The position numbers and the translations under genes are program-made. DNA of 64,000 bases from Streptomyces minutiscleroticus. GTDB lineage: Bacteria > Actinomycetota > Actinomycetes > Streptomycetales > Streptomycetaceae. Positions 57,919 through 64,000 of this stretch are shown piece by piece (within the stretch, counting starts at the first letter, position 1; the number at the start of each line of letters is the position of its first letter). Below the pieces are notes generated by a model. It saw nothing but the letters and a program-made list of their open reading frames with translations, ran no database searches and had not been told where the DNA came from. The stretch is from contig NZ_BMVU01000031.1 of the NCBI RefSeq assembly GCF_014650875.1, positions 45,300 to 109,299 on the forward strand, given 5' to 3'.

Positions 57919-59886
57919 ATGACCTCCGCGAACCCCACGCCCCTCTGGCAGCCCGACCGGGACCGCATCGAACGGGCGCAGGTCACCCGCTTCCAGGCCT
58001 GGGCGGCCGAGCACCACGGCGCCCCGGCCGAGGGCGGCTACGCGGCGCTGCACCGCTGGTCCGTGGACGAGCTGGAGACGTTCTGGAGAGCCGTCACCGA
58101 GTGGTTCGACGTCCGGTTCTCGACCCCCTTCGAGCGCGTGCTGGCCGACCGCTCGATGCCCGGGGCCCGCTGGTTCCCCGGGGCGACCCTCAACTACGCC
58201 GAGCACGCCCTGCGCGCCGCCGACGCGCGCGCCCAGGAACCCGCCCTCCTGTACGTCGACGAGACCCACGAGCAGACCGCCGTGAGCTGGGCCGAGCTGC
58301 GCCGCCAGGTCGGCTCCCTGGCCGCCGGGCTGCGCGCGCTCGGCGTCCGCCCCGGGGACCGCGTCAGCGGCTACCTCCCGAACGTCCCGCAGGCCGCCGT
58401 CGCCCTGCTCGCCACGGCCGCCGTGGGCGGCGTGTGGACCTCCTGCGCCCCCGACTTCGGCGCCCGCAGCGTCCTGGACCGCTTCCAGCAGGTCGAGCCG
58501 GTCGTCCTGTTCGCCGTCGACGGCTACCGCTACGGCGGCAAGGAGCACGACCGCCGCGACACGGTCGCCGAACTGCGCCGCGAACTGCCCTCCCTGCGCG
58601 CCGTCGTGCACATCCCGCTCCTGGGCACCGAGGCACCCTCCGGGACGCTGGAGTGGTCCGCGCTCACCGAGGCCGACACGGAGCCCGAGTTCGAGCAGGT
58701 CCCCTTCGACCACCCCCTGTGGGTGCTGTACTCCTCCGGCACCACCGGGCTGCCCAAGGCCATCGTGCAGTCCCAGGGCGGCATCCTCGTGGAGCACCTC
58801 AAGCAGCTCGGCCTGCACTGCGACCTGGGCCCCGAGGACCGCTTCTTCTGGTACACCTCCACCGGCTGGATGATGTGGAACTTCCTCGTCTCCGGCCTGC
58901 TCACGGGCGCCACGGTCGTCCTGTACGACGGCAGCCCGGGCTTTCCCGACACGGGCGCCCAGTGGCGCGTGGCCGAACGCACCGGGGCCACCCTGTTCGG
59001 CACCTCGGCCGCCTACGTCATGGCCTGCCGCAAGGCCGGCGTGCACCCGTCGCGCGACCACGACCTCTCCCGGGTGGAGTGCGTCGCCACCACCGGCTCG
59101 CCCCTGCCGCCGGACGGCTTCACCTGGCTGCACGACGAGGTCCGCGACGACCTGTGGATCGCCTCCGTCAGCGGCGGCACCGACGTGTGCTCCTGCTTCG
59201 CGGGAGCCGTACCCACCCTCCCCGTGTACGTCGGCGAGCTGCAGGCCCCGGGCCTCGGCACCGACCTGCAGTCGTGGGACCCGGACGGCGAGCCCCTGAC
59301 CGACGAGGTCGGCGAGCTCGTCGTCACCAACCCCATGCCCTCCATGCCCGTCCGCTTCTGGAACGACCCGGACGGCAGCCGCTACCGCGGCAGCTACTTC
59401 GACGCCTACCCCGGCGTCTGGCGGCACGGCGACTGGACCACCGTCACCTCCCGCGGCTCGGTGATCATCCACGGCCGCTCCGACTCCACGCTCAACCGCC
59501 AGGGCGTCCGCATGGGCTCGGCCGACATCTACGAGGCCGTCGAACGCCTCCCCGAGATCGCGGAGTCGCTCGTCATCGGCGTCGAGCAGCCCGACGGCGG
59601 CTACTGGATGCCCCTCTTCGTGCACCTCGCCCCGGGTGCCACGCTCGACGAGGCCCTCCTGGACCGCATCAGGCGCACCATCCGCGAGGAGCTCTCACCG
59701 CGCCACGTCCCCGACGAGGTGATCGAGGTCCCGGGGGTCCCGCACACCCTCACCGGCAAGCGCATCGAGGTACCCGTCAAGCGCCTCCTCCAGGGCGCAC
59801 CGCTGGAGAAGGCCGTCAACCTCGGCTCCGTGGACAGCGTCGACCTCCTGCGCTTCTACGAGGACCTGGCCCGCAAGCGCGCCTGA
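57919..59886 (+). CDS. aacS: Acetoacetate-CoA ligase
   Basis: 655 residues, the length of acetoacetyl-CoA synthetase. The adenylate-forming core is VLYSSGTTGLPKAIVQSQGG, the substrate region STGWMMWNFLVSGLLTGATV, and the C-terminal lysine region GVPHTLTGKRIEVPVKRLLQ. It activates acetoacetate with ATP and CoA, feeding ketone bodies or poly-hydroxybutyrate breakdown products into acetyl-CoA. GGGAG precedes the ATG. It is divergent from the GH31 gene and stands alone. Confidence 0.94.
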   Translation: MTSANPTPLWQPDRDRIERAQVTRFQAWAAEHHGAPAEGGYAALHRWSVDELETFWRAVTEWFDVRFSTPFERVLADRSMPGARWFPGATLNYAEHALRAADARAQEPALLYVDETHEQTAVSWAELRRQVGSLAAGLRALGVRPGDRVSGYLPNVPQAAVALLATAAVGGVWTSCAPDFGARSVLDRFQQVEPVVLFAVDGYRYGGKEHDRRDTVAELRRELPSLRAVVHIPLLGTEAPSGTLEWSALTEADTEPEFEQVPFDHPLWVLYSSGTTGLPKAIVQSQGGILVEHLKQLGLHCDLGPEDRFFWYTSTGWMMWNFLVSGLLTGATVVLYDGSPGFPDTGAQWRVAERTGATLFGTSAAYVMACRKAGVHPSRDHDLSRVECVATTGSPLPPDGFTWLHDEVRDDLWIASVSGGTDVCSCFAGAVPTLPVYVGELQAPGLGTDLQSWDPDGEPLTDEVGELVVTNPMPSMPVRFWNDPDGSRYRGSYFDAYPGVWRHGDWTTVTSRGSVIIHGRSDSTLNRQGVRMGSADIYEAVERLPEIAESLVIGVEQPDGGYWMPLFVHLAPGATLDEALLDRIRRTIREELSPRHVPDEVIEVPGVPHTLTGKRIEVPVKRLLQGAPLEKAVNLGSVDSVDLLRFYEDLARKRA

Positions 59887-60235
59887 CCGGCGGGGCACGG
59901 CGACTCGGCGGGGCGGTGGTACGAGGGAGCGGCGGCACAGTGAAGCGGTGACGTGGCGGAGCCAGCGGTTCGGCGGGATCAGCGGTTCGGTGGGGCCCGG
60001 CGGTTCGGTGGTCCGGAGGGGGACGGTCCGGTCCGGCCGCGCGGCGGGAACCCACCGACCGTCGCCGCCGCCGCGGTCGCGAACTCCGCCGAGCGGCGCG
60101 GAGCCGACGCCCCCACCGCCCCGACCTGCGGATGCCGACGTCGTTCCGCTCGCGTCCCCCTAGACCGGCGGTCACTGTCAGTGCCTCCGGTTACGGTGAG
60201 TGAGCATTGATCGAACCGTGCACAGGGGGACACAC
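59887..60235. other. Spacer with GCGGTTCGG repeats and a promoter-proximal region
   Basis: About 350 bases. GCGGTTCGGYGGG-like words occur three times in 59965-60014. No ORF is supported. A promoter for the next gene is likely between 60165 and 60200 but not distinct. Confidence 0.5.
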
Positions 60236-61129
60236 ATGGCGCTCACCGACCACCGGACCGCCCGGCGCATCCTGCGCCGCGAGATCGCCGGCACGATCGG
60301 CCTGCTGACCGACGAGCAGGACTTCACGGCGATGCGGCGCTACCGCACCTTCGCCTTCGACGACCACGACAGCTACCTCCGCCAGGTCGAGGCCCTCCTG
60401 AGGACACGGGCCCTGCAGGGCGGCCACACCACCGTCGCCCTCTTCGACCCCGAGGAGTACGCGGAGTACTGCGCCGACGCCGGCCTGGACCCCGACGCCC
60501 CGGCCAGCCGCACCCGCTTCACCGCCGAACTCGCCGCGACGGGTCCCACCGTCCCGTACGACGGCCGGCCCCTCGGCGAGCTCGTCCCCGACCTCGTGGA
60601 CGAGGCCCTGCGCCGGGCCACCTGGGAGTACGCGACCACGACCCTGGCCCGCACCGGCGACTGCGCCTCGTGCGGCGAGGACATCGGCCGCGCCGCCTTC
60701 GCCCGCGCCTCCGCCCTGCTGGTCCGTGTCCTCGACACCGCGGGCCCCGGCGAGCGCCACCTCGTCTGCAGCGTCCCGGCGGCACCGGAGACCCTCGTCG
60801 CCGCCCTCAGGGCCGACGACGGTCCCGACGGCACCCGCCGCGTCGACGAGGGCGAGGCACTGGAGTTCACCACCGTCCTGGCCCTCGGCCTCGCCACCCG
60901 GAGCGCCGGCGGCATCGTCATGCGCACCGGCGCCCCCGGCGGCACCGACCGCGTCTACGGCTGGCGCATCCGCGGGTACGGCCTGGAGCCCCTGACCGCG
61001 GGAGAGGTCTTCGACGCCTACTGCACCGACGCGGAGACGGGCGACCTCGTCCCGCCGGAGTCGGGCGTCGACTACTGCGCACCGCCCGACCTGGGAGAGG
61101 AGGACGGCCCGACCGGACACGCCCACTGA
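60236..61129 (+). CDS. Conserved hypothetical protein
   Basis: 297 residues starting MALTDHRTARRILRREIAGT with AGGGGGA six bases upstream. EQDFTAMRRYRTFAFDDHDS, HTTVALFDPEEYAEYCADAG and ARTGDCASCGEDIGRAAFAR (a CxxC pair) stand out, and the acidic C-terminus is rich in Asp/Glu. No membrane segment or signal. Looks like a folded cytoplasmic protein common in Streptomyces; I do not recognise a domain. Confidence 0.78.
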   Translation: MALTDHRTARRILRREIAGTIGLLTDEQDFTAMRRYRTFAFDDHDSYLRQVEALLRTRALQGGHTTVALFDPEEYAEYCADAGLDPDAPASRTRFTAELAATGPTVPYDGRPLGELVPDLVDEALRRATWEYATTTLARTGDCASCGEDIGRAAFARASALLVRVLDTAGPGERHLVCSVPAAPETLVAALRADDGPDGTRRVDEGEALEFTTVLALGLATRSAGGIVMRTGAPGGTDRVYGWRIRGYGLEPLTAGEVFDAYCTDAETGDLVPPESGVDYCAPPDLGEEDGPTGHAH

Positions 61130-61134
61130 ACCCA

Positions 61135-61208
61135 CCGGCGGCACCGGCGGCACCGGCGGCACCAGCGACACCGGCGGCACCAGCGGGACCAGCGACACCG
61201 GCGGCGCC
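61135..61208. repeat. GGCGGCACC microsatellite-like tract
   Basis: About eight degenerate 9-bp units of GGCGGCACC/AGCGACACC directly after the hypothetical gene and before the convergent terminator. Non-coding. Confidence 0.8.
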
Positions 61209-61214
61209 GAACGC

Positions 61215-61257
61215 GCCGGGGGCGCCCCACCCGCGAAGGATGGAGCGCCCCCGGCGA
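61215..61257. terminator. Convergent terminator before ptsI end
   Basis: CGCCGGGGGCGC (61215-61226) pairs perfectly with GCGCCCCCGGCG (61246-61257) around a 19-base loop. Confidence 0.75.
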
Positions 61258-61285
61258 AGAGACGCCGCCCGGCGGCGGCAGCCGG

Positions 61286-62956
61286 CTACTCGCCGGACAG
61301 CACCGCCTGAGCCGCGTCGCGCGCCTCCTCGGCGCTGTCCGCGGCCCGCGCCGCCGCGGCGGCACGCTCGCACTGCGCCAGTGTGTACTTGGCCAGCGTC
61401 GCCCGCACGTACGGGATCGACGCCGCGCCCATGGACAGGGAGGTGACACCCAGACCCGTCAGCACACACGCCAGCAGCGGGTCCGACGCGGCCTCGCCGC
61501 AGACACCGCAGCTCTTGCCCTCGGCCCTCGCCGCCTCTGCGGACAGCGCCACCAGGTCGAGCAGCGCGGGCTGCCACGGGTCCTGCAGCCGGGACACGGC
61601 GCCCACCTGCCGGTCGGCGGCGAAGGTGTACTGCGCGAGGTCGTTGGTCCCCAGCGACAGGAACTCGACCTCCCGCAGGATCGACCGCGCCCGCAGCGCG
61701 GCCGACGGGATCTCGACCATGGCGCCGAACTTCGCCTGCAGACCCGCCTCGCGGCAGGCGTCGGCGAACGCCTTGGCGTCGGCGCGGTCCGCGACCATCG
61801 GCGCCATGACCTCCAGATGGACCGGCAGTCCCTCCGTGGCCCTGGCGAGCGCCGTCAGCTGCCTGCGCAGCACCTCGGGGTGGTCGAGCAGCGTACGGAG
61901 ACCGCGCACACCGAGCGCCGGGTTCGGCTCGTCGCCGGGGGTCAGGAAGTCGAGCGGCTTGTCCGCGCCCGCGTCGAGCACCCGCACCACGACGCGGCCC
62001 TCGGGGAACGCCTCCAGGACCTGCCGGTACGCCTCGACCTGCTTCTCCTCGGACGGCGCGTTCCTGCTGTCGTCCAGGAAGAGGAACTCGGTGCGGAACA
62101 GGCCGACGCCCTCGGCGCCCGCCTCGACCGCCGCCGGCACGTCCGCGGGACCGCCCACGTTGGCCAGCAGCGGCACCTTGTGGCCGTCCGACGTGGCACC
62201 GGGGCCGGTCGACGCGGCCAGCGCGGCCTTGCGCTCGGCGGCCGCCGACTCCAGCGCCGCCCGCTTCTCCGCGCTCGGGTCCACGAAGATCTCACCGCTG
62301 CTGCCGTCCACGGCGATCACGGTGCCCTCGGCGAGCTCGCCCGCGCCGGGCAGCGCCACGACGGCCGGCACGCCGAGCGCCCGCGCGAGGATCGCGCTGT
62401 GGCTGGTCGGCCCGCCCTCCTCGGTCACGAACCCGAGCACCAGGGCGGGGTCGAGCAGCGCGGTGTCGGCGGGCGCGAGGTCGCGCGCGATGAGCACGTA
62501 GGGCTGGTCGCTGTCCGGGACGCCGGGCATCGGAACGCCGAGCAGCCGGGCGACGATGCGGTTCCGCACGTCGTCGAGGTCGGCGACACGGCCGGCGAGG
62601 TACTCGCCGGCGCCGGCCAGCAGCGCCCGGTAGGCGGCGAAGGCGTCGTAGACCGCGCGCTCCGCCGTGCTGCCGACCGCGATCCGCCGCTCCACGTCGG
62701 CCATGAGCTCCGGGTCCTGGGCCATCAGCGCCTGGGCCTCGAGGACCGCCTGGGCCTCACCGCCCGCCAGGTTGCCGCGGGCGTTGAGGTCGGCCGCCAC
62801 CGCTTCCACGGCCTGGCGGGCGCGCCCCTGTTCGCGCTCCGCCTCCTCCGCCGGTATCTGCTTGGCGGGCGGCTCCAGGACCGCCGTCCCCATGTGCCTG
62901 ACCTCGCCGATGGCCACACCGTGGCTCACGCCGACGCCTCGCAGCGTTGTCTCCAT
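61286..62956 (-). CDS. ptsI: PTS enzyme I (phosphoenolpyruvate-protein phosphotransferase)
   Basis: 556 residues. The N-terminal domain (GVGVSHGVAIGEVRHMGTAV) has the phosphorylated histidine H186 in GGPTSHSAILARALGVPAV. The PEP-binding barrel shows GVGLFRTEFLFLDDSRNAPS, DKPLDFLTPGDEPNPALGVR and SLGTNDLAQYTFAADRQVG. It takes phosphate from PEP to HPr, first step of PTS sugar uptake, which in Streptomyces serves N-acetylglucosamine and fructose. It is downstream of crr, as in the S. coelicolor crr-ptsI operon. Confidence 0.97.
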   Translation of the reverse strand: METTLRGVGVSHGVAIGEVRHMGTAVLEPPAKQIPAEEAEREQGRARQAVEAVAADLNARGNLAGGEAQAVLEAQALMAQDPELMADVERRIAVGSTAERAVYDAFAAYRALLAGAGEYLAGRVADLDDVRNRIVARLLGVPMPGVPDSDQPYVLIARDLAPADTALLDPALVLGFVTEEGGPTSHSAILARALGVPAVVALPGAGELAEGTVIAVDGSSGEIFVDPSAEKRAALESAAAERKAALAASTGPGATSDGHKVPLLANVGGPADVPAAVEAGAEGVGLFRTEFLFLDDSRNAPSEEKQVEAYRQVLEAFPEGRVVVRVLDAGADKPLDFLTPGDEPNPALGVRGLRTLLDHPEVLRRQLTALARATEGLPVHLEVMAPMVADRADAKAFADACREAGLQAKFGAMVEIPSAALRARSILREVEFLSLGTNDLAQYTFAADRQVGAVSRLQDPWQPALLDLVALSAEAARAEGKSCGVCGEAASDPLLACVLTGLGVTSLSMGAASIPYVRATLAKYTLAQCERAAAAARAADSAEEARDAAQAVLSGE

Positions 62957-63037
62957 GTCACCCGTCTCCGATAGTGCGGCGGGCACCGCCGCCGCGATGG
63001 TTGTCCTGCTCGCCGCTCCGCGGGGGCGGCGTCGGCG

Positions 63038-63487
63038 TCACTGCCAGACGAACAGCGTGTCGCCGGTCTTCACGTCACCGTCGGCGTTGACGTCGGTGAG
63101 GGAGTCCGCGGTCGCCTCCAGCGCCACGACGGGGCACACCGGCGACTTGCCGGCGGCCTCGACGGCGGCAGGGTTCCAGCGCACGACGGCCTGACCGCGC
63201 TGCACGGTGTCGCCCTTGTTGACGAGGAGCTCGAAGCCCTCGCCGTTGAGCTGCACGGTGTCGATGCCGAGGTGGGTGAGCACGCCGTGCCCCTCGTCGT
63301 CCACGACGACGAAGGCGTGCGGGTGCAGAGAGACGACGACGCCGGTGACCGGGGCGATCGCCTCCGAGGGCTCACGGACGGGGTCGATGGCGGTACCGGG
63401 ACCGACCATCGCTCCGGAGAAGACGGGGTCGGGCACGGCGGCGAGGCCGATGGCGCGTCCGGCGAGGGGGGACGTCACAGTGGTCAT
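63038..63487 (-). CDS. crr: PTS enzyme IIA, glucose family (EIIA-Crr)
   Basis: 149 residues, a stand-alone EIIA-Glc. TSPLAGRAIGLAAVPDPVFS, HPHAFVVVDDEGHGVLTHLG and VSLHPHAFVV give the active-site pair H57 and phosphorylated H72. In Streptomyces Crr relays phosphate from HPr to the GlcNAc permease domain EIIB and helps set carbon control. TGGGAGG precedes the ATG. It lies 81 bases upstream of ptsI and is co-transcribed with it. Confidence 0.97.
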   Translation of the reverse strand: MTTVTSPLAGRAIGLAAVPDPVFSGAMVGPGTAIDPVREPSEAIAPVTGVVVSLHPHAFVVVDDEGHGVLTHLGIDTVQLNGEGFELLVNKGDTVQRGQAVVRWNPAAVEAAGKSPVCPVVALEATADSLTDVNADGDVKTGDTLFVWQ

Positions 63488-63780
63488 GGGGAGCCTCCCA
63501 GGGGCGGAGATTCTTCGAGGGCCGTCACTGCTTGTCCCGGACGGCACGCTGTTGAGCAGCGTAAGTCATGGAAAGTGGCGGTTCCGTGCAGGTGATGCCG
63601 GTTCGCGGCCGTAGAGCACAGCACAAGCGATTTGCGCCTCCTCCAGACCCCGTGTACAGTCGTACTCCTGCCTGAGGCCGAGCGACGCGACCAAGCGTCC
63701 TGACCTGGCAGCATCCAACGCATCAGATCCTATCTCGGGGTCACCTTCCGCATGCCTGCGGGGCGGTGGTCGGAGACACG
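63488..63780. other. Promoter region between crr and the rRNA operon
   Basis: About 290 bases with no gene. On the minus strand CGGGGTCTGGAGGA (63639-63652) is a weak DasR-element look-alike (8 of 12 core positions); crr-ptsI is a known DasR target, but this copy is too degenerate to assert. Confidence 0.4.
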
Positions 63781-63792
63781 GAGAAACGCTGA

Positions 63793-63798
63793 TAAAGT
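63793..63798 (+). promoter_or_regulatory. rRNA operon promoter -10, upstream copy
   Basis: TAAAGT inside CTGATAAAGTTGGA. The same 14-base context recurs 79 bases downstream with two changes, as in tandem Streptomyces rrn promoters. No TTGACA-like -35 is visible. Confidence 0.55.
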
Positions 63799-63871
63799 TG
63801 GAACCGCCGAAAGGGAAACGCGAGAGCGAATACCTGGAAAGCGCCGAGGAAATCGGATCGGAAAGATCTGA

Positions 63872-63877
63872 TAGAGT
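63872..63877 (+). promoter_or_regulatory. rRNA operon promoter -10, downstream copy
   Basis: TAGAGT inside CTGATAGAGTCGGA, the second copy of the rrn promoter motif. Confidence 0.6.
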
Positions 63878-63879
63878 CG

Positions 63880-64000
63880 GAGACGCAAGACCGAAGGGAA
63901 AGCGCCCGGAGGAAAGCCCGAGAGGGTGAGTACGAAGGAAGCGTCCGTTCCTTGAGAACTCAACAGTGTGCCAAAAGTCAACGCCAGATATGTTGATACC
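63880..64000 (+). ncRNA. 5' leader of an rRNA operon (16S gene just outside the window)
   Basis: The sequence CCTTGAGAACTCAACAGTGT and AAAAGTCAACGCCAGATATG near the end are the conserved pre-16S leader of Streptomyces rrn operons, including the purine-rich anti-termination and RNase III processing region. The window stops before the mature 16S start. Confidence 0.85.

Noticed and set aside
63639..63652. DasR element upstream of crr
   Set aside because: Only about 8 of 12 core positions match; kept as a note, not as a site.
63730..63981. 83-codon minus-strand ORF over the rRNA leader
   Set aside because: It lies antisense to the rrn promoter and leader sequence and has no ribosome binding site.

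Overview
High-GC actinobacterial chromosome, almost certainly Streptomyces. Support: third codon positions are nearly always G or C, GTG starts are common and a few genes look leaderless, there is an rbpA gene with a textbook sigma-R promoter, a DasR-type operator in front of a chitinase, a cvnABCD conservon, and the order hisG ... chitinase, acyl-CoA dehydrogenase ... ppm, fxsA, rbpA ... ptsI-crr. From memory this order matches the S. coelicolor SCO1390-SCO1438 core region; no search was run. I see no tRNA, prophage, insertion sequence or CRISPR array.

Layout. 1-4200: end of hisE, hisG, a PH-domain membrane protein, then two coupled CNNM/CorC-type CBS transporters behind a foldable leader. 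4270-13150: EccA/CbxX-like AAA ATPase, uridine-kinase-like P-loop protein, secreted C39-like peptidase, secreted M1 metallopeptidase, small membrane peptide, TetR regulator and GH18 chitinase. 13480-20450: acyl-CoA dehydrogenase, small hypotheticals, Lrp/AsnC regulator, YtcJ-like amidohydrolase, polyprenyl-phosphate mannosyltransferase, FxsA. 20580-26020: 14-bp tandem repeat, rbpA, UMF1-type MFS protein, glycerophosphodiesterase, YczE membrane protein divergent from a MocR regulator. 26370-29100: FtsK-like membrane protein without the Walker lysine, a small membrane protein and an ankyrin protein. 29290-32975: short Cys-Cys leader ORF, HEAT-repeat protein, GT4 glycosyltransferase and a decayed second glycosyltransferase.

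33077-37631 is a 5-oxoproline-type locus (pxpC, YcsI-type hydro-lyase, MFS transporter, divergent GntR regulator with a clear palindromic operator) in which pxpA and pxpB appear to have been deleted. 37785-45084 is the most interesting block: a three-gene condensin-like cassette (kleisin-like protein, winged-helix protein, 1551-aa SMC-like ATPase) resembling MukFEB/MksFEB or Wadjet JetABC but with no JetD nuclease beside it and with Asn in place of the Walker B glutamate. 46189-50685 is a conservon (sensor kinase, Roadblock, DUF742, small GTPase). 50873-53159 is glpF-glpK without glpD or a regulator. 53877-61129 holds a VanX-like dipeptidase, a NUDIX hydrolase, a GH31 protein with an odd nucleophile region, acetoacetyl-CoA ligase and a hypothetical. 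61286-63487 is crr-ptsI, and the window ends in the promoter and leader of an rRNA operon whose 16S gene lies just beyond.

Species-specific decay and repeat expansion (glycosyltransferase pseudogene, lost pxpAB, several tandem-repeat spacers) is scattered through an otherwise conserved core region.
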